This document shows, piece after piece, positions 1-11,624 of a stretch of DNA of 64,000 nt (its first letter is position 1; the number at the start of each line of letters is the position of its first letter). Location: positions 248,001 through 312,000 of the forward strand of contig WSUB01000022.1 of the NCBI GenBank assembly GCA_019633425.1, read 5' to 3'. The translations under genes and the position numbers were made by a program. The notes under the pieces are model-generated. The model worked only from the letters and a program-made list of their open reading frames with translations. It made no database searches and was not told the DNA's origin. Source of the stretch: Tulasnella sp. 424. Its lineage: Eukaryota > Basidiomycota > Agaricomycetes > Cantharellales > Tulasnellaceae.

Positions 1-1164
1 ACCATCCGACCCATTTTCTGGGCCAACCGCACCAAATCCTACCTCTCAAGAACCGAAAACTGGGACGAATATCCCAACGGCCGCTTCGGCGACTCTCGCA
101 GCCCGGCGTACGGTGAGATTGACGGCTACGGCATCAGCTTGAAGCATACGGTACGACCCTTACATTCCTGTTTATCACATCACGCGTTCCAAGTGGATGA
201 CTAATAAACCTTAAATCTGCGGGATCTTTACAGAAAGAGCAAGGTTTGGAATTATGGGGCAAGCCAACGTCGACGTCGGAAATCCGGTCGTTGTTTTCAC
301 GATTCTGTGAGGGCACGCTCAAGGCGCTTCCGTGGTCGGACGAACCCACGGCAGCGGAGACTAGCATCATCACGAAACATTTGGCACGGATCAACGAGTT
401 GGGATTCTTGACCATCAACTCTCAACCGGCTGTGAATGGAGCTCCGAGCAACGACAGGGCACACGGGTGGGGGCCTGCTAATGGATTCGTGTACCAGAAG
501 GTCCGTTTGGAGTCCTTAGAAGCTTTTTTTTGTCAGATGTCGCTCATCAGTTTTCTTCATTACAGGCCTATTTGGAGTTCTTCGCTTCACCGGAGACGTT
601 GAACAAGCTTTTGCCGATCATCTCCAAGGACCCCCTTGTTACGTACTACGCGATCAACAAGCAGGGAGACCTGAGGACGAATAACCAATCTGAGGGTCCC
701 AACGCTGTTACGTGGGGTGTCTTCCCAGGGAAGGAGATCATCCAACCGACGATCGTCGAAGCCGTCAGCTTCATGGCTTGGAAGGTTCGTCGTTGGTTTG
801 ACTTGTCCCAGCCAGATAAACTGAAAAACGGTGCCTCTAACAGGATGAAGCCTTTGAACTCGGAGTCCAATGGTCTCAAATCTACGAGCACGATTCACCC
901 TCAGCCAAGTTGATCAAAGACATGATGGATACCTACTTCCTCGTCAACGTTGTGCACAACGACTTTAAAGACCCCGACGCCATCTTCCAAGGATTCTACG
1001 AAGCCGGTAACGCTTCTGCTGTTAACGTAAACGGTCACAACGTCATTGCTAACGCTCTCGTTAACGGAGTGATTGCGAATGGTATCGGAGAGAACCTAAA
1101 GAATGGGGTGAAGGTCATCAATGACGTAGCCCATGGACGAGGACGGGAGGTGGAAGTGCAGTAA
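1..1164 (+). CDS. MTHFR: Methylenetetrahydrofolate reductase, C-terminal part (5' end outside window)
   Basis: MTHFR reduces 5,10-methylene-THF to 5-methyl-THF for methionine synthesis. Four exons are visible: 1-150, 234-500, 566-784 and 844-1164, all joining in frame and ending at TAA 1162-1164. The C-terminal regulatory half is recognisable by WDEYPNGRFGDSRSPAYGE near the left edge, NAVTWGVFPGKEIIQPT in exon 3 and DTYFLVNVVHNDF in exon 4, all hallmarks of eukaryotic MTHFR. The catalytic TIM barrel lies upstream of the window. The last about 50 residues are rich in Asn, Val and Gly and do not resemble the usual end of the family. The first intron carries a CTAAT branch-site motif at 201-205. 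Which fungal paralogue (MET12 or MET13 type) cannot be settled from the C-terminus. Confidence 0.93.
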
Positions 1165-1535
1165 GCACCCCTCATGAACCGACCCCCCAGAATCTCTTTC
1201 CCTTGGCCATCGTCATACCGACACGGCTTTTTCCCTTTTTTTCCCTTTCTCATCCGATAGGGTAGTCTCCAACAGACTACGTCCTCGGCTTTTCGGACAT
1301 AACTCTCATTGGTTTGATTCCAACATCAACATCCCTGGCATTATATTCTGCACGCTATTTTCTCTCCTCTCTCTCTCTATTCTTTGCATTGATCGCATCA
1401 CCCCGTACTCCTTTTTCTTGCATTGTTTTGTTGGATTGTTCCTGCTTTATATTTGCATTCCTTTCTCTCCCTATTCCTTCATCAGGAGGGGTCTACCCGC
1501 CTTATAGGCACTTTCTTGTGTTATATATCATCGTG
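1165..1535. other. MTHFR 3' flank, no gene seen
   Basis: Pyrimidine-rich sequence with CT runs, a likely 3' untranslated region and spacer. No coding signal that I can support. Confidence 0.5.
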
Positions 1536-1950
1536 CTTTGTGCGTAGGTCGTTTCAACAACGCATACTTAGTAGCTTTCGCTTCTTTGCTATAATCCCAA
1601 AATGTAACAATGCTTGCTTGTAAATCATGCATCTTCGCCGAATGACGCGGACCGCAATTATGCGTGTTGCATGCCGCCCCACTAGATGCCAGTCGTCGAC
1701 TTTATTCATCACCGCCTACTCATCTTGTAAACCAAGGGCCTCGGTATCCACGGTCCTCTACGCTGATGCGGCTTTCCTCTATCACATGCTTCCCGAGTGA
1801 TGTCGCATTCCGCTGTTCGAGTCGTACCTCCAAGCGCTAAGTCCGGCATCTTCTCCGATATCGCTTAGAACCCTTCCGCGCACCTTGACGTCTGCTGGCA
1901 GCCTGCCCGCGAGGCCAAAAGTTTGTATCACCAAGCACTCTCTCGACGTC
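1536..1950 (+). repeat. Conserved upstream block of GLP genes, copy 1
   Basis: About 400 bases shared with 3720-4132, 5990-6420 and 8165-8588. Landmarks common to all copies are CTAGATGCCAGTCGT, CAAGGGCCT(C/T)GGTATC and CGCTAAGTCC(G)GCATCT, followed by a block running into the start codon. It probably includes the promoter and 5' leader of the following gene, and it shows that gene and promoter were duplicated as one unit. Confidence 0.75.
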
Positions 1951-3391
1951 ATGGATATCCCAGTGGCTGCACCTGCTCAATCCGGAAACCAATTAGACTC
2001 TGGTCAAGTCTTCCCCTAACGATTCACGAGTGTACAGCAGCCAGATGGATTGACATTCACCACTTCTGAACTCCGCAGACCTCCTACAGCAACCATCTAC
2101 CCCATTCACCTGGATAACATTCGGGGGAGCGCCACACGAATCCTCTGCGGACTTTATTCAATCCATCCAACGCCTCGCATTTCAACAAAATCGGCTAAAA
2201 GATGATAAATGGATCACTGAATACGCCTCGACTTGCTTCAACGGCGATGCTTTATTCTGGTATTTAGAGCTGGAGGAAGAAATACAAGAAAGCTGGAAAC
2301 GTCTCCGTCTCGCTCTCGCTCGTCGTTTCCCCTCGATTCCTAAACCCGCAGAGACAAGCACCGTCCCCAGCGCTCTATCAAGCTCCCCAACACCTGCCCT
2401 GGGTGTTATCTCGACCTTGAATGCCGGAGGAAAGAGAGGTCTCATCGAAGTCTTAGGAGAGCCAGCGTCGCCTTTGGGCTACCTCGCCTTCCATCCAGCT
2501 TCAGGGATTTCCATCACCCCATTCGAAGATAAGGCAGTAATCATCACTCGCCCTGACCCGGCTTTATTGGAACGGTCATCAGAGCCCTATCACATCCAAA
2601 TGGTAACCCTTTCTTTTCCCGACTTTAGCATCGATCCTGACTCAACTTTTACACCAGGTGGGCCTTTCTGGGCCCCCGGCTGCTTTTCCTTTCCTCGGGC
2701 TTGCACTGCTGAAAGAGCGAGCTGAAGATTGCGCAGTTCCAAGAGCGGTAGGAACTTACTTTAGCGGGTCTAGCTGGTATGATGTCCCGCTTCCTTCACG
2801 GATGTGCAAGATGAAAGAGGCTCCTGGACCGATTGGCGACCCCGACCGTGTTCGGCCCCAATTAGCAACTTGGATCTGGTCGAACTGCGGAAGAAGTAAG
2901 ATATGGATTTCGAATCTCCTACATAAATCTAATTACTCTTGATGAAAGGTAGATCTTCTTTAGCGTGGCTGCAAAAGTCCGCGACGCAGGCTCCCGATAC
3001 GAAGGCCGCGGCGGCCATTTGGAAGTACGGCCGCAAGACAGAAGACCTCTATATTAGCTGGCTAATGGACGACGAGGGTAAGTGATCTCCGTACCCGATA
3101 GCACAGTATCGGGGATGTCTAAGCCTGGTTCCTCCAGTGGAATGCGAACTTGGTGGTAAGCATGCTGGCAGTGGTCATACAACTCATTCTCCTGACAATT
3201 GCTCTGGAAAGCCTACGTGCATAGTCCGACCAATGGAAACTTGCATGTACATCGACTATGTGATATCGAGAGGGCTAGGGCATGGTTTGATGAAGTTCGA
3301 GTAGTACGTCGAATCCGCGGTGTCAGATAGAACGTTATCTAAACATATAATTCACCTTATGCAGAAGTTAGTTTTTAAGGAAATCCCTTAG
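1951..3391 (+). CDS. GLP1: Gag-like domain protein, intact tandem copy
   Basis: Exons 1951-2002, 2079-2602, 2658-2895, 2949-3077, 3138-3155, 3212-3303 and 3365-3391 give 359 aa. Residues about 27-115 form a helical domain with the spacing of a Ty3/Gypsy Gag capsid-type domain: WITFGG, then FIQSIQRLAFQQ, GDALFWYLELEEE, SWKRLRLALARRFP. A Ser/Pro linker, a beta-like stretch (LGYLAFHPASGISITP) and a C-terminal region follow, with LATWIWSNCG, AAIWKYGRKTEDLYISW and YVHSPTNGNLHVHR, ending KLVFKEIP. No zinc knuckle, protease or reverse transcriptase is present, and six spliceosomal introns argue for a host gene. Function unknown. The Gag relationship is inferred from pattern only. Confidence 0.8.
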
Positions 3392-3719
3392 GAAGAACGA
3401 TCTAGGGAGAATTTTGATTAGTTGAATGTCTGGAAACGCCCCAAAGTGGTGGTTCGGGACCCAGTCTTCCGCGTTGAACCATGCTCTCCTTTTTGTATCA
3501 GAGCTTCTGGGACTATGCACCTAATAAGAGTTAGCTAGTGATGAAGCGCCAGTATGGAAACACAGTCCTCCCGACTTGGAAACAGTCCATTCAAGCACTC
3601 TTGTGAGGCCGTTCCTTGTCCAGGTCTCCACTGCTCAATCCCGTCGATGGTTCCACGTTTAGTGTTTTCAACGAACTCATTAGGAGGTGTTTTGTCCATC
3701 TTAGGCATTTCTTTTTGGC
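3392..3719. other. Spacer between GLP1 and GLP2, duplicated
   Basis: No gene seen. The part from about 3541 (CCAGTATGGAAACA onward, including TTGTGAGGCCGTTCCTT) recurs at about 5815-5990, so the spacer was duplicated with the gene. A run of T lies at about 3774-3782, just downstream. Confidence 0.5.
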
Positions 3720-4132
3720 TTTAGCGTGCTTTGCGCGCGGTCGTTTCAGCGTATATTAAGTAGCTTTCGATTTTTTTTTTTTGGCAACCGTCCAAATGTA
3801 ATGACGTTTGCTGTAAGTTATGCGGATCACGCGGGCTGCGATGCTGCGAATGACGAAGACAATGATGCGCGCCATGACGCGTGCCGTATCACTAGATGCC
3901 AGTCGTTAACCTTATTCATCACCATCTTGTAAACCAAGGGCCTCGGTGTCCATGGTCTCTACGCTTCTTTCAAATGGTTCCCGAGTGATGTCGCATTCCG
4001 CTGTTCAATTGTACCTACAACCGCTAAGTCCGGCATCTTCTCCGACACCGCTTGGAACCCTTCCGCGCACCTTGACGTCTGCTGGCAGTTTGCCCGCGAA
4101 GTAAACATTCTGTATCAAGCACTCTCGACATC
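3720..4132 (+). repeat. Conserved upstream block of GLP genes, copy 2
   Basis: Same block as at 1536-1950, ending at the start codon of GLP2. It includes the CTAGATGCCAGTCGT and CGCTAAGTCCGGCATCTTCT landmarks. Confidence 0.75.
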
Positions 4133-5594
4133 ATGGATTTCCCAGCGGCTACTCCTGCTCAATCCGAAAACCAACCAGGCTCCGGTCAGTCTTCCTCTAA
4201 CGCTTCACAATACAAGTGTAACCAGCCGCTTAGATGGATTGACATTCACCATTTTTGAACTCCGCAGGCCATCTACAGGAACCCTCTACCCCGTTACCCT
4301 GGATAACATTTGGCGGAGCGCAACATGAATCCTCCGCGGGCTTCATTCAATCCATTCAGCGCCTCGCATTTCAGCAAAATAGGCTGAGTGATGACAAATG
4401 GATCACCCAATACGCATCGACTTGCTTCGATGGAGATGCTTTATTCTGGTACTTAGAGCTGGAGGAAGAAATACAAGAAAACTGGAAACGTCTCCGTCTT
4501 GCTCTCGCTCGCCGTTTCCCCGCGACTCCTAAACCCGCGGCGATAAGCACCGTCCCTAGCACTCTGTCAAGTTCCTCAACACCGGCCCTGGGTAGCATTT
4601 TGACCTTGAATGCTGCGGGGAAGAGGGGTCGGATAGAAGTCGTGGGGGAGCTAGCGTCGACCTTGGGATACCTAGCTTTCCACCCATCTTCGGGGATTTC
4701 CATCACCACATCCGAGGACAAGGCAGTAATCGTCACTCGACCTGAACGGGCTTCATCGTCAAACCCATATCACATTCAAATGGTAACTCTTTCTTTTCCC
4801 GATTTCAATATCATTTCTGAGTCACATTCTATACCAGATCGGCCTTTCTGGGCCCTTGGCTGCCTTTCCTTTCCTCGGGCTTTCACTGCTGAAGGACCCA
4901 AATGAAGGATGTGCAATTCCAGCATGCATAAGTACCCATGGCTACGATTCATACAGAGGCAGCGGATGGCAAGGTGTCCCGCGTCCTTCACCGGTGTGCA
5001 AGGCGAGAGAGACTCACCCACCGATTGACCCAAGCACTGCTCGTCCAAAATTAGCCACTTGGATCTTGTCAAACTGCGGACGAAGTGAGTCCTAGATCTT
5101 GAATTTTTGGTATAAATCTTAATTTATTCTTGATGGAAGGTCGACCTTCTTTAGCGTTGCTACGAAAGTCCGTGACACAAGCGTCCAATACAAGGGCCAC
5201 GGCGGCCATCTGGACGTACGGCAGCGAGACAGACGACCTATATATTCGCTGGATGATGGATGACGAGCGTGAGTGATATCGGTATGGTTGTTTAGTACCA
5301 GGGATATCTAAGCCTGATTCCTCTAGAGGAATGCGAACTTGCTGGTAAGCACGCTGGGGGTGGTCATACAACCTGTTCTCCTGACTAATGCACTGGAAAG
5401 TATATGTGCATAGTCAGACAAATGGAAGTTTGCATGTACATCGACCAAATGATGTCCGGGACTCGGAGGCCGGACGCTGGTTAGATGAAGTTCGAGTGGT
5501 ACGTCGAATCTGAGTTCGCGCTATCAAACGAGGTTTACTACCTAATCATATAATCCACCCCGTGCAGCGATTGGCCTTTAAAGAGATCTATTAG
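4133..5594 (+). CDS. GLP2: Gag-like domain protein, intact tandem copy
   Basis: Exons 4133-4184, 4268-4782, 4838-5084, 5140-5268, 5327-5344, 5401-5498 and 5568-5594 give 361 aa. Architecture and intron phases match GLP1. The Gag-like core reads WITFGGAQHESSAGF, then DALFWYLELEEEIQENW and LALARRFP. The C-terminal motifs are LATWILSNCG, AAIWTYGSETDDLYIRW and VHSQTNGSLHVHR, with the tail RLAFKEIY. The N-terminus MDFPAATPAQSENQ is a variant of the MDIPAA start shared by most + strand copies. Exon 5 is 18 nt and encodes about six residues (QECELA). The gene stands alone with its own duplicated promoter block rather than in an operon. Function unknown. Confidence 0.8.
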
Positions 5595-5989
5595 AGAGCA
5601 GTATCTAGTGAGAATTCTGAGTAGTTGAACGTTTGGAAACACCCTGAAGTGGTGCCTCGAGACCGGATCTTCCACATTGAACAACGCTCCCCTTGAACCT
5701 TCTTTTATCACGACTTTCACGCTTTATGCAGCAAATTGGCATATATCTGTGTACTTATCCAGGGCTTGGGCGGAGATAGAGACTGGTAAACAAGGAGCGA
5801 GTTTGTGATGAAGTGCCAGTATGGAAACAGAGTCCTCCCGACTTGGAAACAGTACATTTACATAAGCAGTCTTGTGAGGCCGTTCCTTACCCGGGTCTCC
5901 ACTGCCCCATCCCGTCGATGCTCCTAGGTTCAGCGTTTCCACCAAACTCGTTGAGAGGGTTCTGTCCATCGTGGGCGTTTTTGCTGGCT
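5595..5989. other. Spacer between GLP2 and GLP3, duplicated
   Basis: No gene seen. It contains a second copy of the spacer found after GLP1 (GAAACAGAGTCCTCCCGACT and following), followed by the next upstream block. Confidence 0.5.
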
Positions 5990-6420
5990 TTAGCGTGCTT
6001 TGTGTGCGGTGGTTTCAACAACGTATCATAAGTAGCTTTTGATTCTTTTCAGCAGCAATCCAATGTAATAATGTTTGCTGTAAGGTATGCATCTCGCTGG
6101 ATCACGCGGACTGCGATGCCGTGAATGACGAATGCAATGATGTGTGCCATGCCGTGCGCCGTGTCGCTAGATGCCAGTCGTGAACCTTATTCATCACCAC
6201 CTGCTCTCATCCTGAGAACCAAGGGCCTTGGTATCTATGATTTTTTGCGCTGGTCCGGCTTTCCCTCTTTCAAAATGGTTCTCGAATGATTCAATCGTAC
6301 CTACAACCGCTAAGTCCGACATCTCCGATCTCGCCTGGAACCCTTCCGCGCACCTTAACGTCTGCTAGCAGCCTGCCCGCGAGGTAAGAAGTTTGTATCA
6401 CCAAGCGCTCTCTCGACGTC
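5990..6420 (+). repeat. Conserved upstream block of GLP genes, copy 3
   Basis: Third copy of the block described at 1536-1950, ending at the GLP3 start codon. The CGACGTC directly before ATG is shared with GLP1 and the broken copy at 8589. Confidence 0.75.
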
Positions 6421-7875
6421 ATGGATATCCCAGCGGCTGTACCCGCTCAATCCGAAAACCAATCAGACTCCTCCGGTCAGTCTTCCCACAACGACTCACG
6501 ATAACTGTTCTCCCAGCATCCTAGACGGATCGTTATTAATAATGTTTGAACCCCGTAGACCTCCTACAGCAACTGTCTACCCCGTTAACCTGGATTACCT
6601 TTGGCGGAGCGCCACACGAATCCTCCACGGACTTCATTCAATCCATCCAGCGCCTGGCATTCCAGCATAATCGTACGAGGGATGATAGATGGATCACCGA
6701 ATACACCGCGACGTGTTTCAATGGTGAAGCTTTGCTCTGGTTCTTAGAGCAGGAGGAAGAAATACAAGAAAGCTGGAAACGCCTACGTCTCGCTCTCGCT
6801 CGTCGTTTCCCCTCGATTCCTAAACCCGCAGAGACAAGTCCCATTCCCAACAGCTTCTCAAGTGTCCAAGCACCTACCCTCGGAGGTATTTCGATCTCGA
6901 ATGCTGGAGGAAAGAGGGGCCGCATCGAAGTTGTAGGACCACTGGCTTCGACTTTGGGTTATCTAGCCTTCCATCCGTCTTCGGGGATTTCTATCACCCC
7001 ATCCGAAGACAGAGCGGTAATCGTCATCCGACCTGACCCGGTTTCATCAGACCCGGGGTCTTCAGAAGCATTTCATATTCAAATGGTAATAGTAGCTTCA
7101 TTTCCCTACTTTTGGCGTCGATTCTGAGTCATCTTTTGCACCAGGTGGGCCTTTCTAGGCCCTCGGCTGCCTTCCCTTTCCTAGGGCTTGCGCTATTAAA
7201 AGAACCAAGGGAACCTTGTGAAATTCCGAAGGTGGCATCCATTTCTGATTGGGGCTGCGGTTACCGTGAGGTTCCGCTTCCTTCACCAATTTGCAAAGCG
7301 AAAGAAGATCCACCATCGATGGATGCCAGAACTAATCGTCCGAAACTAGCCACTTGGACCTGGTCAAACTGCGGAAGAAGTGAGTCTAGGATCTTGAATC
7401 TTTCATATGCATCTAATCATTCTTGATGGAAGGTCGATTTTCTTCAGCGCTGCTACGAAAGTCCGCAACGCAGGATCCCAATACAAGAGCCGCCGCTGCC
7501 ATTTGGAAATACAGCAGCAAAAAAGACGACCTCTATTTTAGCTGGATGATGGATGACGAAAGTAAGTAACTTCGATATCTGCCGCCATGGTATCAAGAAC
7601 ATCTAACCCGGATTCCTCCAGCGGAATGTGAGCTCGGTGGTAAGCGTGCTGGCAACTATCATAAGATTTGTTTCCTGATAACCGCTCTGGAAAGCATACG
7701 TGCATAGTCCTACAAACGGAAATTTGCATGTGCATCGAATACGTGATGTCGACACGCTCGGAAGATGGTTGGATGAAGTCCGAGTAGTACGTCGAATCCG
7801 CGGTTTCGGACGGGACTCTCACTAATCGAATAATCTTGCCCCATGCAGAAATTAGTTTTTAAGCCTATCCTTTAA
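6421..7875 (+). CDS. GLP3: Gag-like domain protein, intact tandem copy
   Basis: Exons 6421-6475, 6559-7085, 7145-7379, 7433-7561, 7622-7639, 7695-7786 and 7849-7875 give 360 aa. The Gag-like core has WITFGGAPHESSTDF, GEALLWFLEQEEEIQESW and LALARRFP. Downstream are RIEVVGPLASTLGYLAF, LATWTWSNCG, AAIWKYSSKKDDLYFSW and NGNLHVHRIRDVD, ending KLVFKPIL. Exon 1 is one codon longer than in GLP1 and GLP2; all other junction phases are the same. Its third exon encodes a less conserved loop (about residues 215-245 of the protein) that differs between copies more than the flanking motifs do. Function unknown. Confidence 0.8.
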
Positions 7876-8164
7876 TTAGAATGATCTACTGGGAATTTTG
7901 ATTAGTTGGGAATCCCCCTGGTGGTTCCTCGGGACCCAGTCTTCCATGTTGAACCTGCTTCCCTTCTTTCATCACGCCTTACGCGGTTTATGAACCTGAT
8001 ATGTAACCTGTGGCGACTCAAATGCGTAGTGAGAGACCGGCGACTATTTCCTGTTACGTGTGTCTGCGAGATAACACATGCACCTGAGAGTCTGATACAT
8101 GTTCGTGGAAGGCTCGACTGATATATACGGCACACCGACCCCCTCGAATTCTACCCCAACATCC
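7876..8164. other. Spacer after GLP3
   Basis: No gene seen. Part of the spacer is unlike those after GLP1 and GLP2, so this junction was rearranged. Confidence 0.4.
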
Positions 8165-8588
8165 TGTGCGCAGTAGTTTAACAACGCATAGCAGGTAGCT
8201 TTTGCTTCTTTAGTAATGATCCAAATGTAACAATGTTTGCTGTAAGTTATTCGCCTCGCTCGATCATTTTGATGTGGTGAATGACGAACACAAGGGTGCG
8301 CCCCATGACGCGTGCCGTATCACTAGATGCCAGTCGTCAACTTTATTCATCACTAATCTTGTGGGTCAAGGGCCTTGGTATCTAAGGTCTTTTGCACTGG
8401 CCTAGCTTTCCCTCTTTCAAATGGTTTCCGAGTGATGTCGCATTCCGGTGTTCAATCGTACCTTTCAACCGCTAAGTCCGGCATCTTCTCCGATATCGCT
8501 TGGAACCCTTCCGCGCACCCAATTGACGTCTGCTGGCAGCCTGCCCGCGAGAGGAACATTCTGTATAACCAAGCACTCTCTCGACGTC
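8165..8588 (+). repeat. Conserved upstream block of GLP genes, copy 4
   Basis: Fourth copy of the block described at 1536-1950, here in front of a broken gene. Confidence 0.7.
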
Positions 8589-9585
8589 ATGGATATCCCA
8601 GCGGCTGCACCCGCTCAATCCGGAAACCAATCAGAGCCCGGTCAGTCTTCCCCAACGATTCACGATAAAAGTATAATCAGCAGCCTAGATGGATTGGCAT
8701 TCACCATTTTTGCCCTCCGCAGACCTCCTATAACTATCGTCTACTCCATTAACCTGGATAACCTTCGGGGGAGCGCCACACGAATCCTCCGCGGCCTTTA
8801 TTCAATCCATCCAGCGCCTCGCATTTCAGCAAATCGGCTGAATGATGATAAATGGATCACTGAATACGCCTCTACTTGCTTCGATGGCGATGCATTATTC
8901 TGGTATTTGGAGCTGGAGAAGAAATACAAGAAAGCTGGAAACGTCTCCGACTCGCTCTCGCTCGTCGTTTCCCCTCGATTCCTAAACCCGCCGAGACAAG
9001 CACCGTCCCCAGCACCCTCTCAAGCTCCCCAGCACCCGCCATGGGTGGTGTATCGACTTGGAATACCGGAGGGAAGAGGGGTCGCATCGAAGTCTTAGGA
9101 GAGCTAGCGTCGCCTTTGGGCTACCTCGCCTTCGATCCAGCTTCAGGGATTTCCATCACCCCATTCGAAGATAAGGCAGTAATCGTCACTTGACCTGACC
9201 CGATTTCATTGGAGCGGTCTTTAGAACCATATCACATTCAAATGGTAACACCTTCTTTTCCCGACTTTAGTATCAATCCTGATTCAACCTTTACACTAGA
9301 TGGGCCTTTCTGGGCCCTCGGCTGCTTTTCCTTTCCTCGGGCTCGTGCTGAAAGACCGAACCGAAAATTGCGCAGTTCCAAAAGAGCTAGTAAGAGCTCA
9401 TTTTAACGGCTTTCACTGGTTTCGTGTCCCGGGTCCTTCGCCGGTGTGCAATTCGAAAGTTCCTGGACCGATTCACCCCGACTCTGTTCGCCCCCAATTA
9501 GCCACTTGGATCTGGTCAAACTGCGCAAGAAGTAAGACGTGGATTTAGAATCTCTTACATAAATCTAATTTTTGTCATGAAAGGC
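8589..9585 (+). pseudogene. GLP4: broken Gag-like copy, 3' part missing
   Basis: Exon 1 (8589-8640) is like GLP1. Exon 2 starts at 8723 and meets TAA at 8731-8733, where intact copies have CAG. A one-base deletion near 8915 shifts the frame inside the Gag-like core (the GAGGAAGAA stretch is shortened), and a TGA lies at about 9190. Exon 3 can be followed to about 9531 (LATWIWSNCA...). After about 9585 similarity to the family stops, so exons 4-7 are gone. Several independent lesions plus a truncation make this a clear pseudogene. Confidence 0.85.
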
Positions 9586-9904
9586 GCTCACCAAGTGCGT
9601 GAACCCAAGGTAACTGCTGAGCAGCTTCCTCGCCCGTCCGTTCCTCTCGACCTCTTCTTTGATCCAAAAGGCTCTCCGTATGCACCAAACAATCTCATTA
9701 GATATAAGGGCTAACTATTACAGTCTCAGAGAACGGAAGGGCATTGATGGCCTGTCCCGCCCAAGGGTGCATTCTGTCGAGGCCGCGATAGGTCCTCATG
9801 TAATTCCGTTACTACTCCGAGCCTATCAGATATCCTTTCTCTATTACCGCGTATCTGTACGACCCCCCCCCCCCCCAGCAATAACAAGTCTTACTTCTAA
9901 TACC
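9586..9904. other. Spacer, no gene seen
   Basis: Non-family sequence between the truncated GLP4 and GLP5. It contains a run of about 13 C at 9868-9881. Confidence 0.5.
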
Positions 9905-11268
9905 ATGGCAAGCCCACTCATCGGAAAGGATGAATCAGGTTCGTGTACCGCAGCTGAGGCTACCTACGACATGGCAATGAATTGTGTCAGCTGCAGACAT
10001 AATTAGCTCATCTCTTTCGGAGACGAAGTGAATCACCTTCGGTGGCTCCCCCAACGAGTCCTCGGGGGACTTCGTTCAAGCTGTCCAACGTGTCGCGTTC
10101 CATCGAGGTCGCTCAACGGATGATCCCTGGATTGCCGAATATGTCTCAGGCTGCATCAATGGCGGAGCACTCCACCGGTACTCAGAGCTCAGCGGAGATG
10201 TTCAAGAAAGCTGGAGGAAGCTAAGGGTGGCCCTTCTGAGACGCTACCCTGCTGATGGATCCATCGATGCCTCCGCTGCCTTATCACCTTCCATCTCTAC
10301 CGCTACGGTAAAGCCTGGAAGAATCGAACTTGTTGGAGTACATACGGCCCTTCTGGGCTATATATGCTTGGACTCTTCTGGCCGTATTTCGATCACTCCG
10401 ACGCAAGACAAAGCGGCTGTGATCGGTCTCCCGAGCCAGACGACGACGGAGCCGGTACAGCTTTCATTGGTACGGGCGATACACATTTATCATGGATTGT
10501 TCGTGCATAACCCTTTCCTTTTCGTCAGACGGCCCCCTTAAAAGATCAGGCTGCTAAGTTCCCATATCTCGGGCTGGCATTATTCAAAGAGTCGCAGGAC
10601 GACCCGGACGAAGTACCTGGCGAGGTTAAAATAACTCAACCTTCTAATGGGTACTATACTACATATTCCGACGGGGTCCCTCGTATATCTTCCGTATGCA
10701 AACGTAGCTCCAAGGGTAACGTCAACAGCTACAGTGGAACAATTGCTACCTGGACATTCTCGTTTTGCGGACAGAGTAAGTGACTTCATGGCGATGTGGA
10801 GATCTCTTTCCATGATGCTCAAAGTGCGTTCCAAGGCAAGCCTCCCTCTATATACCGACGAAGGTCTGCCACGCAAAACCCAAAACAGCGTGCAGTGGCG
10901 GCAGTTTGGAAATACGAGAATAAGATGGGGGAATTGAGACTCTGGTGGATGATGGATGATGACAGTACGTATTTTAGAATCCTCATAAAAATAGGAATTC
11001 TTCAGCGCTGACTTTTCATCCTGACAGAGGAATGCGAGCTCGGAGGTGAGTAGGACTGGGATAGGCTAAGCGACCATTCCCTGACCCCCATTCCCCCGGA
11101 AGCGTACGTCCACCGAAAATCAAACACGCCGAACCTCCACATACACAGAATGTCGGACATAAAAGGAGCAGCTGACTTTTTCGACGAGGACCGAGTGGTG
11201 GGTTATCACCCAACGGCTTTCGAATCAGCATCTCACTTTAGATGAACTCGACAGAGACTTGTATTTGA
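9905..11268 (+). pseudogene. GLP5: Gag-like copy, complete apart from one in-frame TGA
   Basis: Exons 9905-9938, 9997-10469, 10529-10775, 10836-10964, 11028-11045, 11103-11197 and 11242-11268 have correct phases and lengths, and would give 340 codons. Codon 23 (10029-10031) is TGA where every intact paralogue has TGG in the conserved W-I/V/L-T/S-F motif. The rest is free of lesions (ITFGGSPNESSGDF, SWRKLRVALLRRYP, IATWTFSFCG, WWMMDDD). I therefore call it a recent pseudogene; a sequencing error or a polymorphic allele are alternatives. It is diverged from GLP1-GLP4 and closer to GLP7 in its loops (EPVQLSL at the end of exon 2). Confidence 0.7.
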
Positions 11269-11624
11269 GCCATTGAATTAAGGGAGACACCACTCTTCCT
11301 GAAGTAAGACCCCACGAGGAGTAAGATTGTACGGTCGTTTGCATAAGTCTGTTCCCCATTCCTGTCAAAAATCACATCACCCCGCCATACATGCATAAGA
11401 TCGGACAAGCGAGCCTTTGCCAGGAGCGAACACGCTTGTCAGATTACTATTTTGTCCTGTTTCAGTCCTGTTCCTTGTTTTAGCTTGGATAATCCGTATG
11501 TGGTTTTCTGTCCGAGAGTGGTTGGATGCCGGCGGCCGCCGTCCTCTCGTATCTCCGGCGTTAGGTCCAGAATATTGTCCGAAACCTGGGGCTCCACCCT
11601 ATCTTGGCCCCACCCCGACACGTC
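11269..11624. other. Spacer before GLP6
   Basis: No gene seen. The conserved block of GLP1-GLP4 is not recognisable here, so GLP5 and GLP6 have different upstream regions. Confidence 0.4.
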
